Source: Holophagaceae bacterium
GTDB taxonomy: Bacteria > Acidobacteriota > Holophagae > Holophagales > Holophagaceae
NCBI GenBank assembly: GCA_025363715.1
Contig: JANYLR010000059.1
Span: 1 to 64,000, forward strand
Direction: 5' to 3'
DNA: 64,000 nucleotides
Below are positions 33,975 through 42,186 of this stretch, one piece after another. A model generated the notes under the pieces. The model searched no databases and had not been told where the DNA came from. It was given only the letters and a program-made list of their open reading frames with translations. The translations under genes and the position numbers were made by a program. Numbering within the stretch: position 1 is the first letter of the stretch; every line of letters begins with the position of its first letter.

Positions 33975-34523
33975 GTGAAGCCACTTGAGCTTATGGAACA
34001 AGGACGCTTCCTCGGCGAGGAGTTCCTGCTGTGGCTGTGGCTGCGCAGCATGACCGAAGGCGGGGCCAGTGGCGAGGATGGGGACGGGTCGGGCTGTTTT
34101 GTCGATGACTCCATCCAGCTGGTCTCCGAGCGGGGCGAAGTGAAGGAGATCTCTCTGCGCAAGGGCAACCCTGCCGAAAGCCGGGAGGCCTTCGAGGCCC
34201 TCAGTCGCGGCATGCGGCCCGCCAAGATGAAGCTGCGCATCCTATCCGGTGATCTGGAGTGGGTCTTCACCCTCAACGCCGCCACCCTGGACATGGGCGC
34301 CCTGAAACTCCCCCCCAGCACTGGCAAGGCGCCCCATGAGCGGCTCCACGACCGGATCTTTCTGCTGGAAGAAGGTGCAGGCCATCTGGAACGTCGGCTG
34401 AAGCGCTTTCTGCACACCCGGACCGAGGATCCCGAGGGCCTGCAGGAGAGCATGCAGGCCTGGGTCCGTGCGGGACGCTCCGGGGAAGTGCTGCCGGCGG
34501 GCGAGGCCCCGTGGCAGTCCTGA
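33975..34523 (+). CDS. RdgC-like protein, C-terminal half (split gene)
   Basis: This 182-residue protein starts at GTG 33975, one base after the stop of the N-terminal half. It carries FLGEEFLLWLWLRSMTEGG and then ESREAFEALSRGMRPAKMKL...LEWVFTL, a stretch that matches the central and C-terminal part of RdgC (in E. coli the EITNHIEAGKVVTKLAL...IQFVM region). The two consecutive genes therefore seem to encode one RdgC in two pieces. The end overlaps the amidase start by 13 nt. The alternative, an unrelated partner protein, is less likely given the order and the likeness. Confidence 0.65.
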   Translation: MKPLELMEQGRFLGEEFLLWLWLRSMTEGGASGEDGDGSGCFVDDSIQLVSERGEVKEISLRKGNPAESREAFEALSRGMRPAKMKLRILSGDLEWVFTLNAATLDMGALKLPPSTGKAPHERLHDRIFLLEEGAGHLERRLKRFLHTRTEDPEGLQESMQAWVRAGRSGEVLPAGEAPWQS

Positions 34524-36172
34524 GCCTCCTGCCACTGGTGGTCCTCGCGGCCACCATGGTGCAGGACCCAGCGCCCGTGCTGGCCCAGGCCCGCACCCCT
34601 GACGGGCGGGCCATTCTACTCCGCCTGCAGTTCCGGAAGGGCCTCAGCGTAGAAGGAAAGGCCCTTCCCAGGGCCTTCCTTGCCCAGGGCGCCGACATCA
34701 CTGGCTGGGTGCCCTTCGAAGGCCTGAGCCCCGAAGGCAAGCGCTGGGCCCTGGCCGCCGTGTTTCCCGAGGATCAGTGGCGCCAGGAGGAAGTCCTCCA
34801 TCGGGTCCGCTTTCCGGAGGTGGAGTCGGTATGGACCATCGCCGCGCTGTTCACGGGGCATGGCCAGAACTACGAACGCCTCATGGGAGAGAACCCCGGG
34901 CGGCCGGAGAAGCTCCGAGAGACCGATATCTGGCGCATTCCGAGCAGTCTCCTTTCCGCAGATCTCGGCGGCACCGGCCGCGGACCCGACCGGTCCCAGC
35001 CCGAGGATGATCTCGATGACGAGGCCCGAGTGGCCGCCTATCGAGGCCTCCTCTCCTTCAGTGAAGACGAGCAGGGCAAGTTCGCGGCCTACCGCATGCG
35101 CAGAGGCGAGGCACTCTACTCCAGCGTTGTGATCCGCTACACGGACCGGGTCGATCCCAAGGGCGTGAACGAGCTGGCGGATCGTATCGCCAAACGCAGC
35201 GGCATAACCGATGTGCGTAGCATCCAACCGGGCCAGGTGATCAAGATCCCCGTGGGCTTCCTGGCGGATCCCTTCCAGTCCGAAGGCAGCTCCGCCCTGG
35301 CCGAGGAACGGGAGGTCCGCGCCGAGGTCCGGCGCACGGTGCGCGTGGAGGCCGGGCCCAAGCTCAAGGGGGTCCGGATCGTGCTCGATGCGGGACACGG
35401 TGGCGTGGACACCGGTGCCCGGGCCAATGGCATCTGGGAATCCGACTTCGTCTACGACATCGCCATGCGGGTGCGTCGGCTGCTGGAGCAGGAGACCGAA
35501 GCCCAGGTGAGCTGCACCATCCGTTATCCCGGCCTGGGGTTTCGAAGTCGGGAGGAGATCCCCGCGCCCAGCCGGGTGGCGGAGATCCTCACCACGCCGC
35601 CCTTCGCCGTGGACGGCGAAAGCCCCTCGGCCGTCAGCGTTCACCTGCGCTGGGTGTTGGCCAATGATCTCTTCGCCTCCTTCCGGAAAGCCAAAGGCGA
35701 AGCCCAGAAGACCCTGTTCCTGAGCTTCCACGCGGACAGCCTGCATCCTTCGGCCCGGGGCTCGATGATCTACGTGCCCGGCGCCGCCCTGGTGCCCTCC
35801 AGCTTCGCCCTGAGCGGGGCCAGGACCGGCCGGGTGGGTGAGGGCCGGCAGTCCGGCCGCGTGGCCTTCACGGGCCGCGAGAAGCTCCAGGGCGAGGCCC
35901 GCAGTCGGCAGTTCTCCGAGGCCCTGCTGAAGGTCCTGCAGAAGGACCGGATCCCGGTCCACGCCAACCGCCCCATCCGCAACGTCATCCACCGGGGCGG
36001 CGGGAAGTGGATCCCCGCGGTCCTTCGGTACAGCACTGGCGCCACCAAGGCCCTCATCGAAGTGGCCAACCTCACCAACGAAGAGGACGCCGCCCGACTG
36101 CGGGATCCGGACTTCCGCGAGCGCTACGCGGCGGCCGTTGTGAAGGCCATCCGGGCGTACTATCGAAAGTAG
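34511..36172 (+). CDS. N-acetylmuramoyl-L-alanine amidase with LysM-like region
   Basis: This 553-residue secreted peptidoglycan hydrolase cleaves the bond between MurNAc and L-Ala. A short signal peptide (VLSLLPLVVLAATMVQ) follows GTG 34511. The middle (about 180-260) holds a LysM-like segment (YRMRRGEALYSSVV...SIQPGQVIKIP). The C-terminal Amidase_3 domain has the zinc ligands His in VLDAGHGGVDTGA, Glu in WESDFVYD and His in SFHADSLH, with the catalytic Glu in ALIEVANLTNEED. It ends the PP2C/RdgC operon; a perfect hairpin follows at 36197. Confidence 0.92.
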   Translation: MAVLSLLPLVVLAATMVQDPAPVLAQARTPDGRAILLRLQFRKGLSVEGKALPRAFLAQGADITGWVPFEGLSPEGKRWALAAVFPEDQWRQEEVLHRVRFPEVESVWTIAALFTGHGQNYERLMGENPGRPEKLRETDIWRIPSSLLSADLGGTGRGPDRSQPEDDLDDEARVAAYRGLLSFSEDEQGKFAAYRMRRGEALYSSVVIRYTDRVDPKGVNELADRIAKRSGITDVRSIQPGQVIKIPVGFLADPFQSEGSSALAEEREVRAEVRRTVRVEAGPKLKGVRIVLDAGHGGVDTGARANGIWESDFVYDIAMRVRRLLEQETEAQVSCTIRYPGLGFRSREEIPAPSRVAEILTTPPFAVDGESPSAVSVHLRWVLANDLFASFRKAKGEAQKTLFLSFHADSLHPSARGSMIYVPGAALVPSSFALSGARTGRVGEGRQSGRVAFTGREKLQGEARSRQFSEALLKVLQKDRIPVHANRPIRNVIHRGGGKWIPAVLRYSTGATKALIEVANLTNEEDAARLRDPDFRERYAAAVVKAIRAYYRK

Positions 36173-36196
36173 TGGCCCTGCTGTGGGGTCGTCAGG

Positions 36197-36221
36197 CGGC
36201 ACAAAGGTGCCCTTTGTGCCG
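36197..36221. terminator. Perfect 11-bp hairpin after the amidase gene
   Basis: Arms CGGCACAAAGG (36197-36207) and CCTTTGTGCCG (36211-36221) enclose a 3-nt loop. No T-run follows, so it is only a possible terminator or an mRNA-stabilising 3' structure between the amidase and the small lipoprotein gene. Confidence 0.55.
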
Positions 36222-36268
36222 TTAGGAAAAGCTTTGAGATGGGATCACAATTGGGGCGGAGGGGCCTC

Positions 36269-36682
36269 ATGCGGGTTCTGCTGGTGGTGTTGCTCCTGCT
36301 CACTGGGTTCAATTGCCGCAAGCCTGAGCCTCTGCCACCGCCCCAGGCGCGGCTCATCGTGCGCTTTCTCGACCACGATGCGGTGCTGGACATCGGCGTC
36401 TTGCCTACCGAAGGGCCCTGGCGCTTGATGAACGCCGGGCTTTGGGAACCCCTGGAAGTCCGTTGGAAGCTGGGTACTCCGCGCCTGGGCGCCGCGGTCG
36501 TGGGTCGCACGGCTCCGGATTGGGTGCTCCTCGAGGGCCCTTCCCGCGACACTCACCGGGTGATCCTGCGCGGCCCCGGCCCCGAAGAACTGGCCCGCCG
36601 GAATGAGCGCATGGACCCCGAAGAACGCGATGCCCTGACCTTTCTGGGAGTACTCTGGGCCCTCAGCTGGGTGCGTCACTGA
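36269..36682 (+). CDS. Small predicted lipoprotein of unknown function
   Basis: This 137-residue protein has a signal peptide (RVLLVVLLLLTGFNC) whose lipobox-like TGFNC ends at Cys16. A beta-rich domain follows without recognisable family (VRFLDHDAVLDIGVL...WVLLEGPSRDTHRVIL). I chose ATG 36269 because GGAGGGG lies just upstream; an in-frame ATG at 36239 lacks a site. It stands between the amidase and purE on the plus strand. Confidence 0.7.
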   Translation: MRVLLVVLLLLTGFNCRKPEPLPPPQARLIVRFLDHDAVLDIGVLPTEGPWRLMNAGLWEPLEVRWKLGTPRLGAAVVGRTAPDWVLLEGPSRDTHRVILRGPGPEELARRNERMDPEERDALTFLGVLWALSWVRH

Positions 36683-36757
36683 GCCGGGTCGTCCCGGCCC
36701 ACGCACTTGGATAGAATGGCGCTCCTGACCGTCCAACCTTGCACCTTTGAGGCAACC

Positions 36758-37255
36758 ATGTCGGCATCCCCCCTGGTAGGCATCCTGATGGGCTCCAAAT
36801 CTGATTGGGAGACCATGCAGCACACGGCCCTGACCTTGAAAGGACTTGATATCCCCTTCGAGGCCCATGTGGCCAGTGCCCATCGCACGCCCGGAAAGGT
36901 GATGGAATTCTGCCAGGGCGCCGAGGACCGGGGCCTCCGGGTGATCATCGCCGCTGCTGGTGGTGCGGCCCATCTGGCGGGGGTGTGCGCCAGCAAGACG
37001 CACTTGCCCGTGCTGGGCGTGCCCATGAAGGGCTGGGCCACCGAGGGCATGGACGCCCTCCTTTCCACGGTGCAAATGCCTGCGGGCATCCCCGTGGGCA
37101 CCCTGGCCATCGGCAAGGCCGGTGCCATCAATGCCGCCCTGCTTGCCGCGTCGATCCTGTCGCTGGGTGATCCCGGCCTCCGCACGCGCTACCTCGCCTA
37201 CCGTCAGGCCCAGCGGGAGCAGGCCCTGGCAGACGATGATTTGGTGCTGCCATGA
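36758..37255 (+). CDS. purE: N5-carboxyaminoimidazole ribonucleotide mutase PurE
   Basis: This 165-residue class I PurE converts N5-CAIR to CAIR in purine synthesis. The motifs [22 protein letters not shown] with the catalytic His, and [12 protein letters not shown] are complete. I chose ATG 36758 because a GAGG site is 6 nt upstream; the longer frame from 36707 lacks support. A TAGAAT -10-like box lies at 36712. purK is not adjacent. The molybdopterin gene mogA follows after 21 nt. Confidence 0.95.
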   Translation: MSASPLVGILMGSKSDWETMQHTALTLKGLDIPFEAHVASAHRTPGKVMEFCQGAEDRGLRVIIAAAGGAAHLAGVCASKTHLPVLGVPMKGWATEGMDALLSTVQMPAGIPVGTLAIGKAGAINAALLAASILSLGDPGLRTRYLAYRQAQREQALADDDLVLP

Positions 37256-37276
37256 CCGTTCTAGCGAGGCTCTGAC

Positions 37277-37762
37277 ATGGACCGCGTCCACCTCATCACC
37301 CTTTCCGACCGGGCCTCCCGTGGGGAATACCAGGATCAGTCCACGCCCCTGCTGACCTCCTGGCTCGAAGGCCAGGGCGTGCGAACCGTGACCGCTGCCC
37401 TCATGCCGGACGACCCAGCCCTGCTCGAGCAGGATCTGCTCGGGGCCGTTGAGCGCAGCATTCCCTTGGTGCTCACCTGCGGGGGCACCGGGTTCGGGGC
37501 CCGCGACACCACGCCGGAGGCCACCCGCCGGGTCATCGAACGGGAGGCCCCGGGCATCTGCGAGCTGATCCGCGCCAAGGGCGGCCATCCCCTGGCCTTC
37601 GCCAGCCGGGCGGTGTGCGGCATCGCCGGGCGGACGGTGATCCTGAACCTGTCCGGGCGGCCGGCGGCGGCCCTCGATCAGATCCAGCTGGCCTGGCCTC
37701 TGCTCACTCACGCCGTGGCGGTCCTGCGGAAAGAGGGGGAAGCTGGCGGTCCCTGCACATGA
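37277..37762 (+). CDS. mogA: Molybdopterin adenylyltransferase MogA
   Basis: This 161-residue MoaB/MogA-fold enzyme adenylylates molybdopterin before molybdate insertion. The signature motifs LTCGGTGFGARDTTPEATR and NLSGRPAAALDQIQL are present, along with the N-terminal ITLSDRASRG. No other molybdenum cofactor gene is in the window. Its stop overlaps the next small gene by 4 nt. Confidence 0.92.
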   Translation: MDRVHLITLSDRASRGEYQDQSTPLLTSWLEGQGVRTVTAALMPDDPALLEQDLLGAVERSIPLVLTCGGTGFGARDTTPEATRRVIEREAPGICELIRAKGGHPLAFASRAVCGIAGRTVILNLSGRPAAALDQIQLAWPLLTHAVAVLRKEGEAGGPCT

Positions 37763-37974
37763 GGGTCTGGGCCCGGATCAACCATGTGGGGTGGGTGCAC
37801 CTCTGGCGCCGCCGGTCGGACTACCACCAGGCTGAGCCCTCGGCCCATTTCCTGAACGGTCGCACCGATCCGCGGTGGATCGCGGCCCCTCTGACCGCAG
37901 AGCAGCGTGGCCAGCTCGAGGCCGGTGACCTGGTGGAGATCGAGGATCCCGGCTATTTCGTGGACGAGGAGTGA
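37759..37974 (+). CDS. Hypothetical 71-residue protein
   Basis: This small soluble protein (MRVWARINHVGWVHLWRRR...) has a C-terminus rich in acidic residues (VEIEDPGYFVDEE). ATG 37759 forms an ATGA overlap with mogA, which supports co-translation. I recognise no family. It ends 3 bp before the convergent membrane-protein gene. Confidence 0.6.
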   Translation: MRVWARINHVGWVHLWRRRSDYHQAEPSAHFLNGRTDPRWIAAPLTAEQRGQLEAGDLVEIEDPGYFVDEE

Positions 37975-37977
37975 CCC

Positions 37978-38715
37978 TCAAGCCTGGCTGGCGATCGTGG
38001 TTTCCAGCCGCTGGTAGAGTGCCAGCAAGGCACAGCTCAGCCAGAGGTTCAGCGCCCCGGTAGTCAGGCTGAAGATCCAGAAGGCCGGATGCTTCAGGCG
38101 GACCAGGGCGGCAGGTCCCAGGTCGGGATCCGCTGTGGGCAGAAGCCGGTCCAGGGCCCAACTGGCCCCCATCTGGTAGACCAGAACCACGAGCATCATG
38201 GCGAGGACGGCCTGGACGATCCGGGGCCATTGGCGGGCCATGGCGGACTGGCTCCACTTCAGGGCCGGCACTAGGCCATCGCCCCGCAGCAGCATACGCA
38301 TGGGTGCCCACCCGAACAGTGTCATGATCAGGATGCCGGGCACCAGGAACATGAGCAGGCCAATGCCGATGATCACGCTGAGGCCGATCCGGGTGAGAAA
38401 ACTGCGCAGCCAACGCTCATCGAAGAGGACCTGCCATCCACCAGCGGGATTCCCCGGATGGTCCAGGGATTCCGCGTCCAGCTGAGCCTGCAGGCGAGGC
38501 AAGCAGTACATCTCCAGGGGGAGGAGTCCCGCGAGCCCGAAGATGGGTTGGAGCAGCAGGCTCGGGCCGGTGCCCGCGGCCAGCTCCAGGGCCGGGCCAA
38601 GCTGAGCCAGGCCCATGGCCAGCACAGCCAGACCCAGGGCGAGGGCCGGGTGCCGCCGAAGCAGGCGGAGGCCTTCTGAGAGGGCGCCGAGGTGGGAGGC
38701 TAAGGGAATACGCAT
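37978..38715 (-). CDS. Integral membrane protein of unknown function
   Basis: This 245-residue protein has about five or six hydrophobic segments: ALALGLAVLAMGLAQL, LLLQPIFGLAGLLPLEMY, IGLSVIIGIGLLMFLVPGIL, IVQAVLAMMLVVLVYQMG and LTTGALNLWLSCALLALY. The layout, with a GIGLLMFLVPGILI turn, resembles the uncharacterised multipass proteins related to the GDPD membrane region. It is divergent from yqgE with 42 bp between starts. Confidence 0.7.
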   Translation of the reverse strand: MRIPLASHLGALSEGLRLLRRHPALALGLAVLAMGLAQLGPALELAAGTGPSLLLQPIFGLAGLLPLEMYCLPRLQAQLDAESLDHPGNPAGGWQVLFDERWLRSFLTRIGLSVIIGIGLLMFLVPGILIMTLFGWAPMRMLLRGDGLVPALKWSQSAMARQWPRIVQAVLAMMLVVLVYQMGASWALDRLLPTADPDLGPAALVRLKHPAFWIFSLTTGALNLWLSCALLALYQRLETTIASQA

Positions 38716-38757
38716 CCATCAAGACTACTTGGACCCTGGGCTATCATCATCGGCATC

Positions 38758-39270
38758 ATGTCATACGAAGCCCCCTGCCTCCTGGTGGCCAGCCCCGCGC
38801 TCCTGGACCCCAACTTCCTGCACAGCGTCGTGCTGATCGTGGAGCATGACGAGGAGGGGGCCCTGGGGCTGATCCTCAACCGTCCCTTGCCCCTGTCCCT
38901 GTCCCAGGTGAGTCAGGAGGGGGGTATGGACTACCACGGTTCCGATGAAGCCACCGCCTGGCGAGGCGGGCCGGTGGATCCCCAGCGCGGGATCCTGCTG
39001 GTGCAGGGGGGTCTGCCCGAGGAGGAGGACACCGTGGTGGACCTCACCCACTTCGTGAGCCACCGCAAGGACCTGCTTGAGGCCCTGCTGGCTGATCCCC
39101 TGGGCCGCTACCGACTCTTCCTCGGCTACGCCGGCTGGAGCCCGGGTCAGCTGGACCAGGAGCTGGAGGTCGGTGCCTGGACCCGCCGTCCCCTGGTTTC
39201 GGAATGGCTGATGCACCCGGATCCCACCGGGCTTTGGCAGGCGGCCCTCGGCAGCGGCGCCAACGGGTAG
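38758..39270 (+). CDS. YqgE/AlgH family protein
   Basis: This 170-residue protein of the YqgE/AlgH (UPF0301) family shows LLVASPALLDPNFLHSVVLIVEHDEEGALGL, RGGPVDPQRGILLV and the late FLGYAGWSPGQLDQELEVGAW motif. AlgH affects alginate regulation in Pseudomonas, but the molecular activity is unknown. It is a single gene followed by an A/T-rich spacer before amtB. Confidence 0.92.
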   Translation: MSYEAPCLLVASPALLDPNFLHSVVLIVEHDEEGALGLILNRPLPLSLSQVSQEGGMDYHGSDEATAWRGGPVDPQRGILLVQGGLPEEEDTVVDLTHFVSHRKDLLEALLADPLGRYRLFLGYAGWSPGQLDQELEVGAWTRRPLVSEWLMHPDPTGLWQAALGSGANG

Positions 39271-39288
39271 GCAGGGAGGTCTGGGCCA

Positions 39289-39353
39289 GTTTATATATTT
39301 ATTAATTTTTTTTATAGTTAGCTGTAATTAATATATTTAGCTTATTTATCGTG
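39289..39353. promoter_or_regulatory. A/T-rich island upstream of amtB
   Basis: About 65 bp made almost only of A and T (TTTATATATTTATTAATTTT and so on) lie in otherwise GC-rich DNA, directly before the amtB-glnK pair. Several -10-like hexamers (TATATT at 39332) are possible. I looked for a sigma-54 GG/GC pair and saw none. It probably holds the nitrogen-regulated promoter or an UP-element/nucleoid-protein site. Confidence 0.5.
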
Positions 39354-39394
39354 CAAAATGATCAGGTCCACGAGCTGCCTTCACGGAGGAACCC

Positions 39395-40717
39395 ATGACC
39401 TGGAAGCGAACCCTAGGCTGCCTCGCCATCCTTGGCGCCGGGATGCCCCTGCTTGCCCAGGGCGGCACTCCAGTGAATGATTCCGGGGCCACAGCCTGGA
39501 TGCTCACCTCCACCACCCTGGTGCTGTTGATGGTGCCGGGACTGGCGATGTTCTACGGCGGCCTGGTCCGCACCAAGAATGTGCTGGGCACCATGATGCA
39601 TTCCTTCGCGGCCATGGCCGTGGTGGGTGTGCTCTGGGCTGTCGTGGGCTACTCCCTCAGCTTCGGCCCCGGCGCCCTGGGTGGCCTTATCGGCTGGAGC
39701 CGCGGACTGCTGTTCCTTCGCAGCATCGACCAGACGATCCTCCCCGCCGGTGTGCCCGAGTACGCCTTCGCCATGTTCCAGGGGAAGTTCGCCATCATCA
39801 CGCCGGCCCTGATCGCCGGGGCGGTGGCCGAGCGGATCTCCTTCCGGGGTTGGGTGGCCTTCATCACGCTTTGGGTGCTCTTCGTGTACTGCCCGCTCTG
39901 CCATTGGGTCTGGGCCTCGGATGGCTATTTCTTCAACCTCGGCGCGAAGGGTGCCATCGACTTTGCGGGCGGCACCGTCGTCCACATCTCCTCGGGGGTG
40001 GCCGGCCTCGCCCTGGCGTTGTATCTGGGCGCCCGCCACGGCTATCCCAAGACCGCCATGGCGCCCAACAACCTCACCTTCACGCTCATTGGCGCGGGCT
40101 TGCTGTGGGTGGGTTGGTTCGGCTTCAATGCGGGCTCCTCCATCGCCTCGAATCTCGAAACCGCCCGGGCCCTTACGGTCACCCAGGTCGCCGCCGCCAC
40201 TGGCGCCCTCACCTGGGTGCTCATCGAAACCATCCGGGATGACAAGCCCACCAGCCTCGGCATGGCCTCGGGCATCCTGGCTGGTCTGGTGGTCATTACC
40301 CCCGCCGCCGGTGTCGTGCAGGTGGGCGGCGCCATCGCTCTCGGAGCCATCGCTTCCTGCTGCTGCTTCGGCATGATTCTGCTGAAGAACCGCCTGGGCT
40401 ACGACGATTCCCTGGACGCCTTCGGCATCCACGGGACCGGGGGCATCGTCGGGGCCCTGGGACTCACCTTCTTCATTCGTGGATCCTGGTGGGCGGAGGC
40501 TGGAGCCAAGGTTCCGGGCTGGGGCATCCTTTCCCAGCTGAAGGTGCAGGCCTTCGCGGTGGGCACCACCATCGTGTTCTCGGTCGGCATGACACTTCTC
40601 ATCGCATTCCTGGTGGAGAAGTTCATCGGCCTTCGGGTAAGTGAGACGGTTGAGAAGACCGGCCTCGACCACGACCTCCATGGCGAACGGGCCTACGGCC
40701 TGAACAACCTGAACTGA
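39395..40717 (+). CDS. amtB: Ammonium transporter AmtB
   Basis: This 440-residue channel with a predicted signal peptide (LGCLAILGAGMPLLAQG) has 11 membrane helices and conducts ammonia/ammonium across the inner membrane. Typical motifs: the opening VLLMVPGLAMFYGGLVRTKNVL, DFAGGTVVHISSGVAGL with the first pore His, and DAFGIHGTGGIVGAL with the second. The C-terminal tail EKTGLDHDLHGERAYGLN is the PII-interacting segment. glnK follows after 12 nt, the conserved amtB-glnK pair (usually glnK comes first). Confidence 0.96.
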   Translation: MTWKRTLGCLAILGAGMPLLAQGGTPVNDSGATAWMLTSTTLVLLMVPGLAMFYGGLVRTKNVLGTMMHSFAAMAVVGVLWAVVGYSLSFGPGALGGLIGWSRGLLFLRSIDQTILPAGVPEYAFAMFQGKFAIITPALIAGAVAERISFRGWVAFITLWVLFVYCPLCHWVWASDGYFFNLGAKGAIDFAGGTVVHISSGVAGLALALYLGARHGYPKTAMAPNNLTFTLIGAGLLWVGWFGFNAGSSIASNLETARALTVTQVAAATGALTWVLIETIRDDKPTSLGMASGILAGLVVITPAAGVVQVGGAIALGAIASCCCFGMILLKNRLGYDDSLDAFGIHGTGGIVGALGLTFFIRGSWWAEAGAKVPGWGILSQLKVQAFAVGTTIVFSVGMTLLIAFLVEKFIGLRVSETVEKTGLDHDLHGERAYGLNNLN

Positions 40718-40729
40718 TCGGAGTACCCG

Positions 40730-41071
40730 ATGAAACTCATCACCGCCATCATTCCGGAAGAAAAACTCGACGAGGTCCGCGAGGCCCTGATCGAGGCCGA
40801 AATTGAACGCATCACCGTGCTGCGGGTCAGTGGTCACGGGCGCCAGCAGGAGATCGTCATCCAGCGGGGCAAAAAGGTGGTACCCAACCTGATTCCCAAG
40901 GTGCAGATCACCATCGCCTGCAACGATGCCTTCGAGGACATCACCGTGGACACCATCATCCGCACCGCCAGGCACGGCGGTGGCGAAGTGGGTGACGGCA
41001 AGATCTTCGTCCAGGATCTGAAGGAGTGCGTCCGCATCCGCACCGGGGAACGGGGCGGCCAGGCCATCTAG
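40730..41071 (+). CDS. glnK: P-II nitrogen regulatory protein with altered T-loop
   Basis: This 113-residue trimeric signal protein senses ATP/ADP and 2-oxoglutarate and gates AmtB. The N-terminus MKLITAIIPEEKLDEV, the B-loop GGGEVGDGKIFV and the C-terminal RIRTGERGGQAI are clear. The T-loop (about 37-54) reads GRQQEIVIQRGKKVVPNL. The Tyr normally uridylylated (Tyr51 in E. coli) is missing and the loop is about one residue short. The longer GGGE B-loop matches a known PII subgroup. Control is thus likely by ligands only. Confidence 0.93.
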   Translation: MKLITAIIPEEKLDEVREALIEAEIERITVLRVSGHGRQQEIVIQRGKKVVPNLIPKVQITIACNDAFEDITVDTIIRTARHGGGEVGDGKIFVQDLKECVRIRTGERGGQAI

Positions 41072-41202
41072 AGGCGTAAAACATCCGAATGCCGCTGCGC
41101 GGCGCCTGTACGGAGTGCTGACAGAGGTTCGGGCCCCAGGCCTGCTGTGGATTTAAATGGGCTCTCGGAGCGTGTATGGTTCGCTCTGGGGGGCGGAGCG
41201 CG

Positions 41203-42123
41203 ATGGGGCTTTTTTCGGGGGATTGGGTCGAGGTGCTCTCAGCCGGCGAGATCCTGGCCACTCTGGATGCCAACCAGTCGCTGGAGGGCCTGCCCTTCAT
41301 GCCGGAGATGCTGGCCTTCTGCGGAGAGACCTTCCAGGTGCAGATCCGCGCGGATCGCACCTGCGTCAGGGCCCTCCCGCCCGGTGAACATGAGCCGATC
41401 CGGGGTCTCCAGGGTAGTGTGGTGCTGGCCGGGCTCCGGTGTGATGGTCGCTCCCACGGGAGCTGCCAGCTGGGCTGCATGCTCTTCTGGAAGGAGGCCT
41501 GGCTGAAGAAGGCGACGGGTCCGCGCCCCGGCCGGGAATTCCCGGCGGGACCGCCGGCAGCCGGACTCCCGGTGACCCGGGGCCAGGACCCATCGATTTT
41601 CTTCTGCCAGGGCACAGAGTTGGGGCGGGCGACCAGGCAAGGCCGGTCGAAATGGAACCCCAATGAGTACCTCATGCTGCTGCGGGCGGGTACTTTCACG
41701 GTTCCCGAGCTGGTCCGGATGCTGCACACCGCCGGCAGCCGCAAGGTGGAGCTGGCGCTCCGCTCGCGCTTCCAGTCCCGCACCCCGGCGGCTCCGGAGG
41801 AGGCCGGTGAAGTGCTGGAGTTGCAGCCGGGGGAATGGGTCGAGGTTAAGGAGATGCAGGAGATCCTGCGGACCCTTGATGCCCGCCATTGCCGCAAGGG
41901 CCTGGCCTTCAGCAACGACATGTTCGGATTCTGCGGCCGGAGGTTCCAGGTACAGCACCGCATCCACACCCTCCTGGATGAAAAGTCGGGGAAGCTTCGG
42001 AAGGTCCAGCACACCGTCACCCTGGCGGGTACCGACTGCCAGAAATACATGGGTTGTGCCCGCCAGATGCCCCTCCTCTGGCGCGAGCTTTGGCTACGAC
42101 GGGTGGCCTCGCCCTGGGTCTGA
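41203..42123 (+). CDS. Hypothetical protein with two copies of a Cys-rich conserved domain
   Basis: This 306-residue protein consists of two diverged copies of one domain of about 95 residues (about 6-100 and 205-300) joined by a Pro/Gly-rich linker. Each copy has G-[DE]-W-V-E-V, an E-I-L-x-T-L-D helix, the GLPFMPEMLAFCG / GLAFSNDMFGFCG segment, a strand F-Q-V-Q, then a VxLAGxxC site, C-x(2-4)-C-type cysteines (GSCQLGC / KYMGCARQ) and a closing LFWKEAWLKK / LLWRELWLRR. Cys spacing suggests metal binding. Single-domain relatives of unknown function are familiar to me from other bacteria. ATG 41203 follows GGCGGAG; the frame opens at 41176. Confidence 0.75.
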   Translation: MGLFSGDWVEVLSAGEILATLDANQSLEGLPFMPEMLAFCGETFQVQIRADRTCVRALPPGEHEPIRGLQGSVVLAGLRCDGRSHGSCQLGCMLFWKEAWLKKATGPRPGREFPAGPPAAGLPVTRGQDPSIFFCQGTELGRATRQGRSKWNPNEYLMLLRAGTFTVPELVRMLHTAGSRKVELALRSRFQSRTPAAPEEAGEVLELQPGEWVEVKEMQEILRTLDARHCRKGLAFSNDMFGFCGRRFQVQHRIHTLLDEKSGKLRKVQHTVTLAGTDCQKYMGCARQMPLLWRELWLRRVASPWV

Positions 42124-42186
42124 TGGGCAACGACCGTCCAGGATTCCTGGAAGGCTGGGCAGCCCTGGCTGGGGTAGCCTCGGATC

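Noticed and set aside
33960-33990. Frameshift in a single rdgC gene
   Set aside because: The first frame ends in TGA and the second begins with GTG one base later, a coupling pattern common in this window. A sequencing indel cannot be excluded, but the two-gene reading is simpler.
39271-39394. Sigma-54 promoter before amtB
   Set aside because: No TGGCAC-N5-TTGC-like element could be found; only A/T-rich DNA is present.
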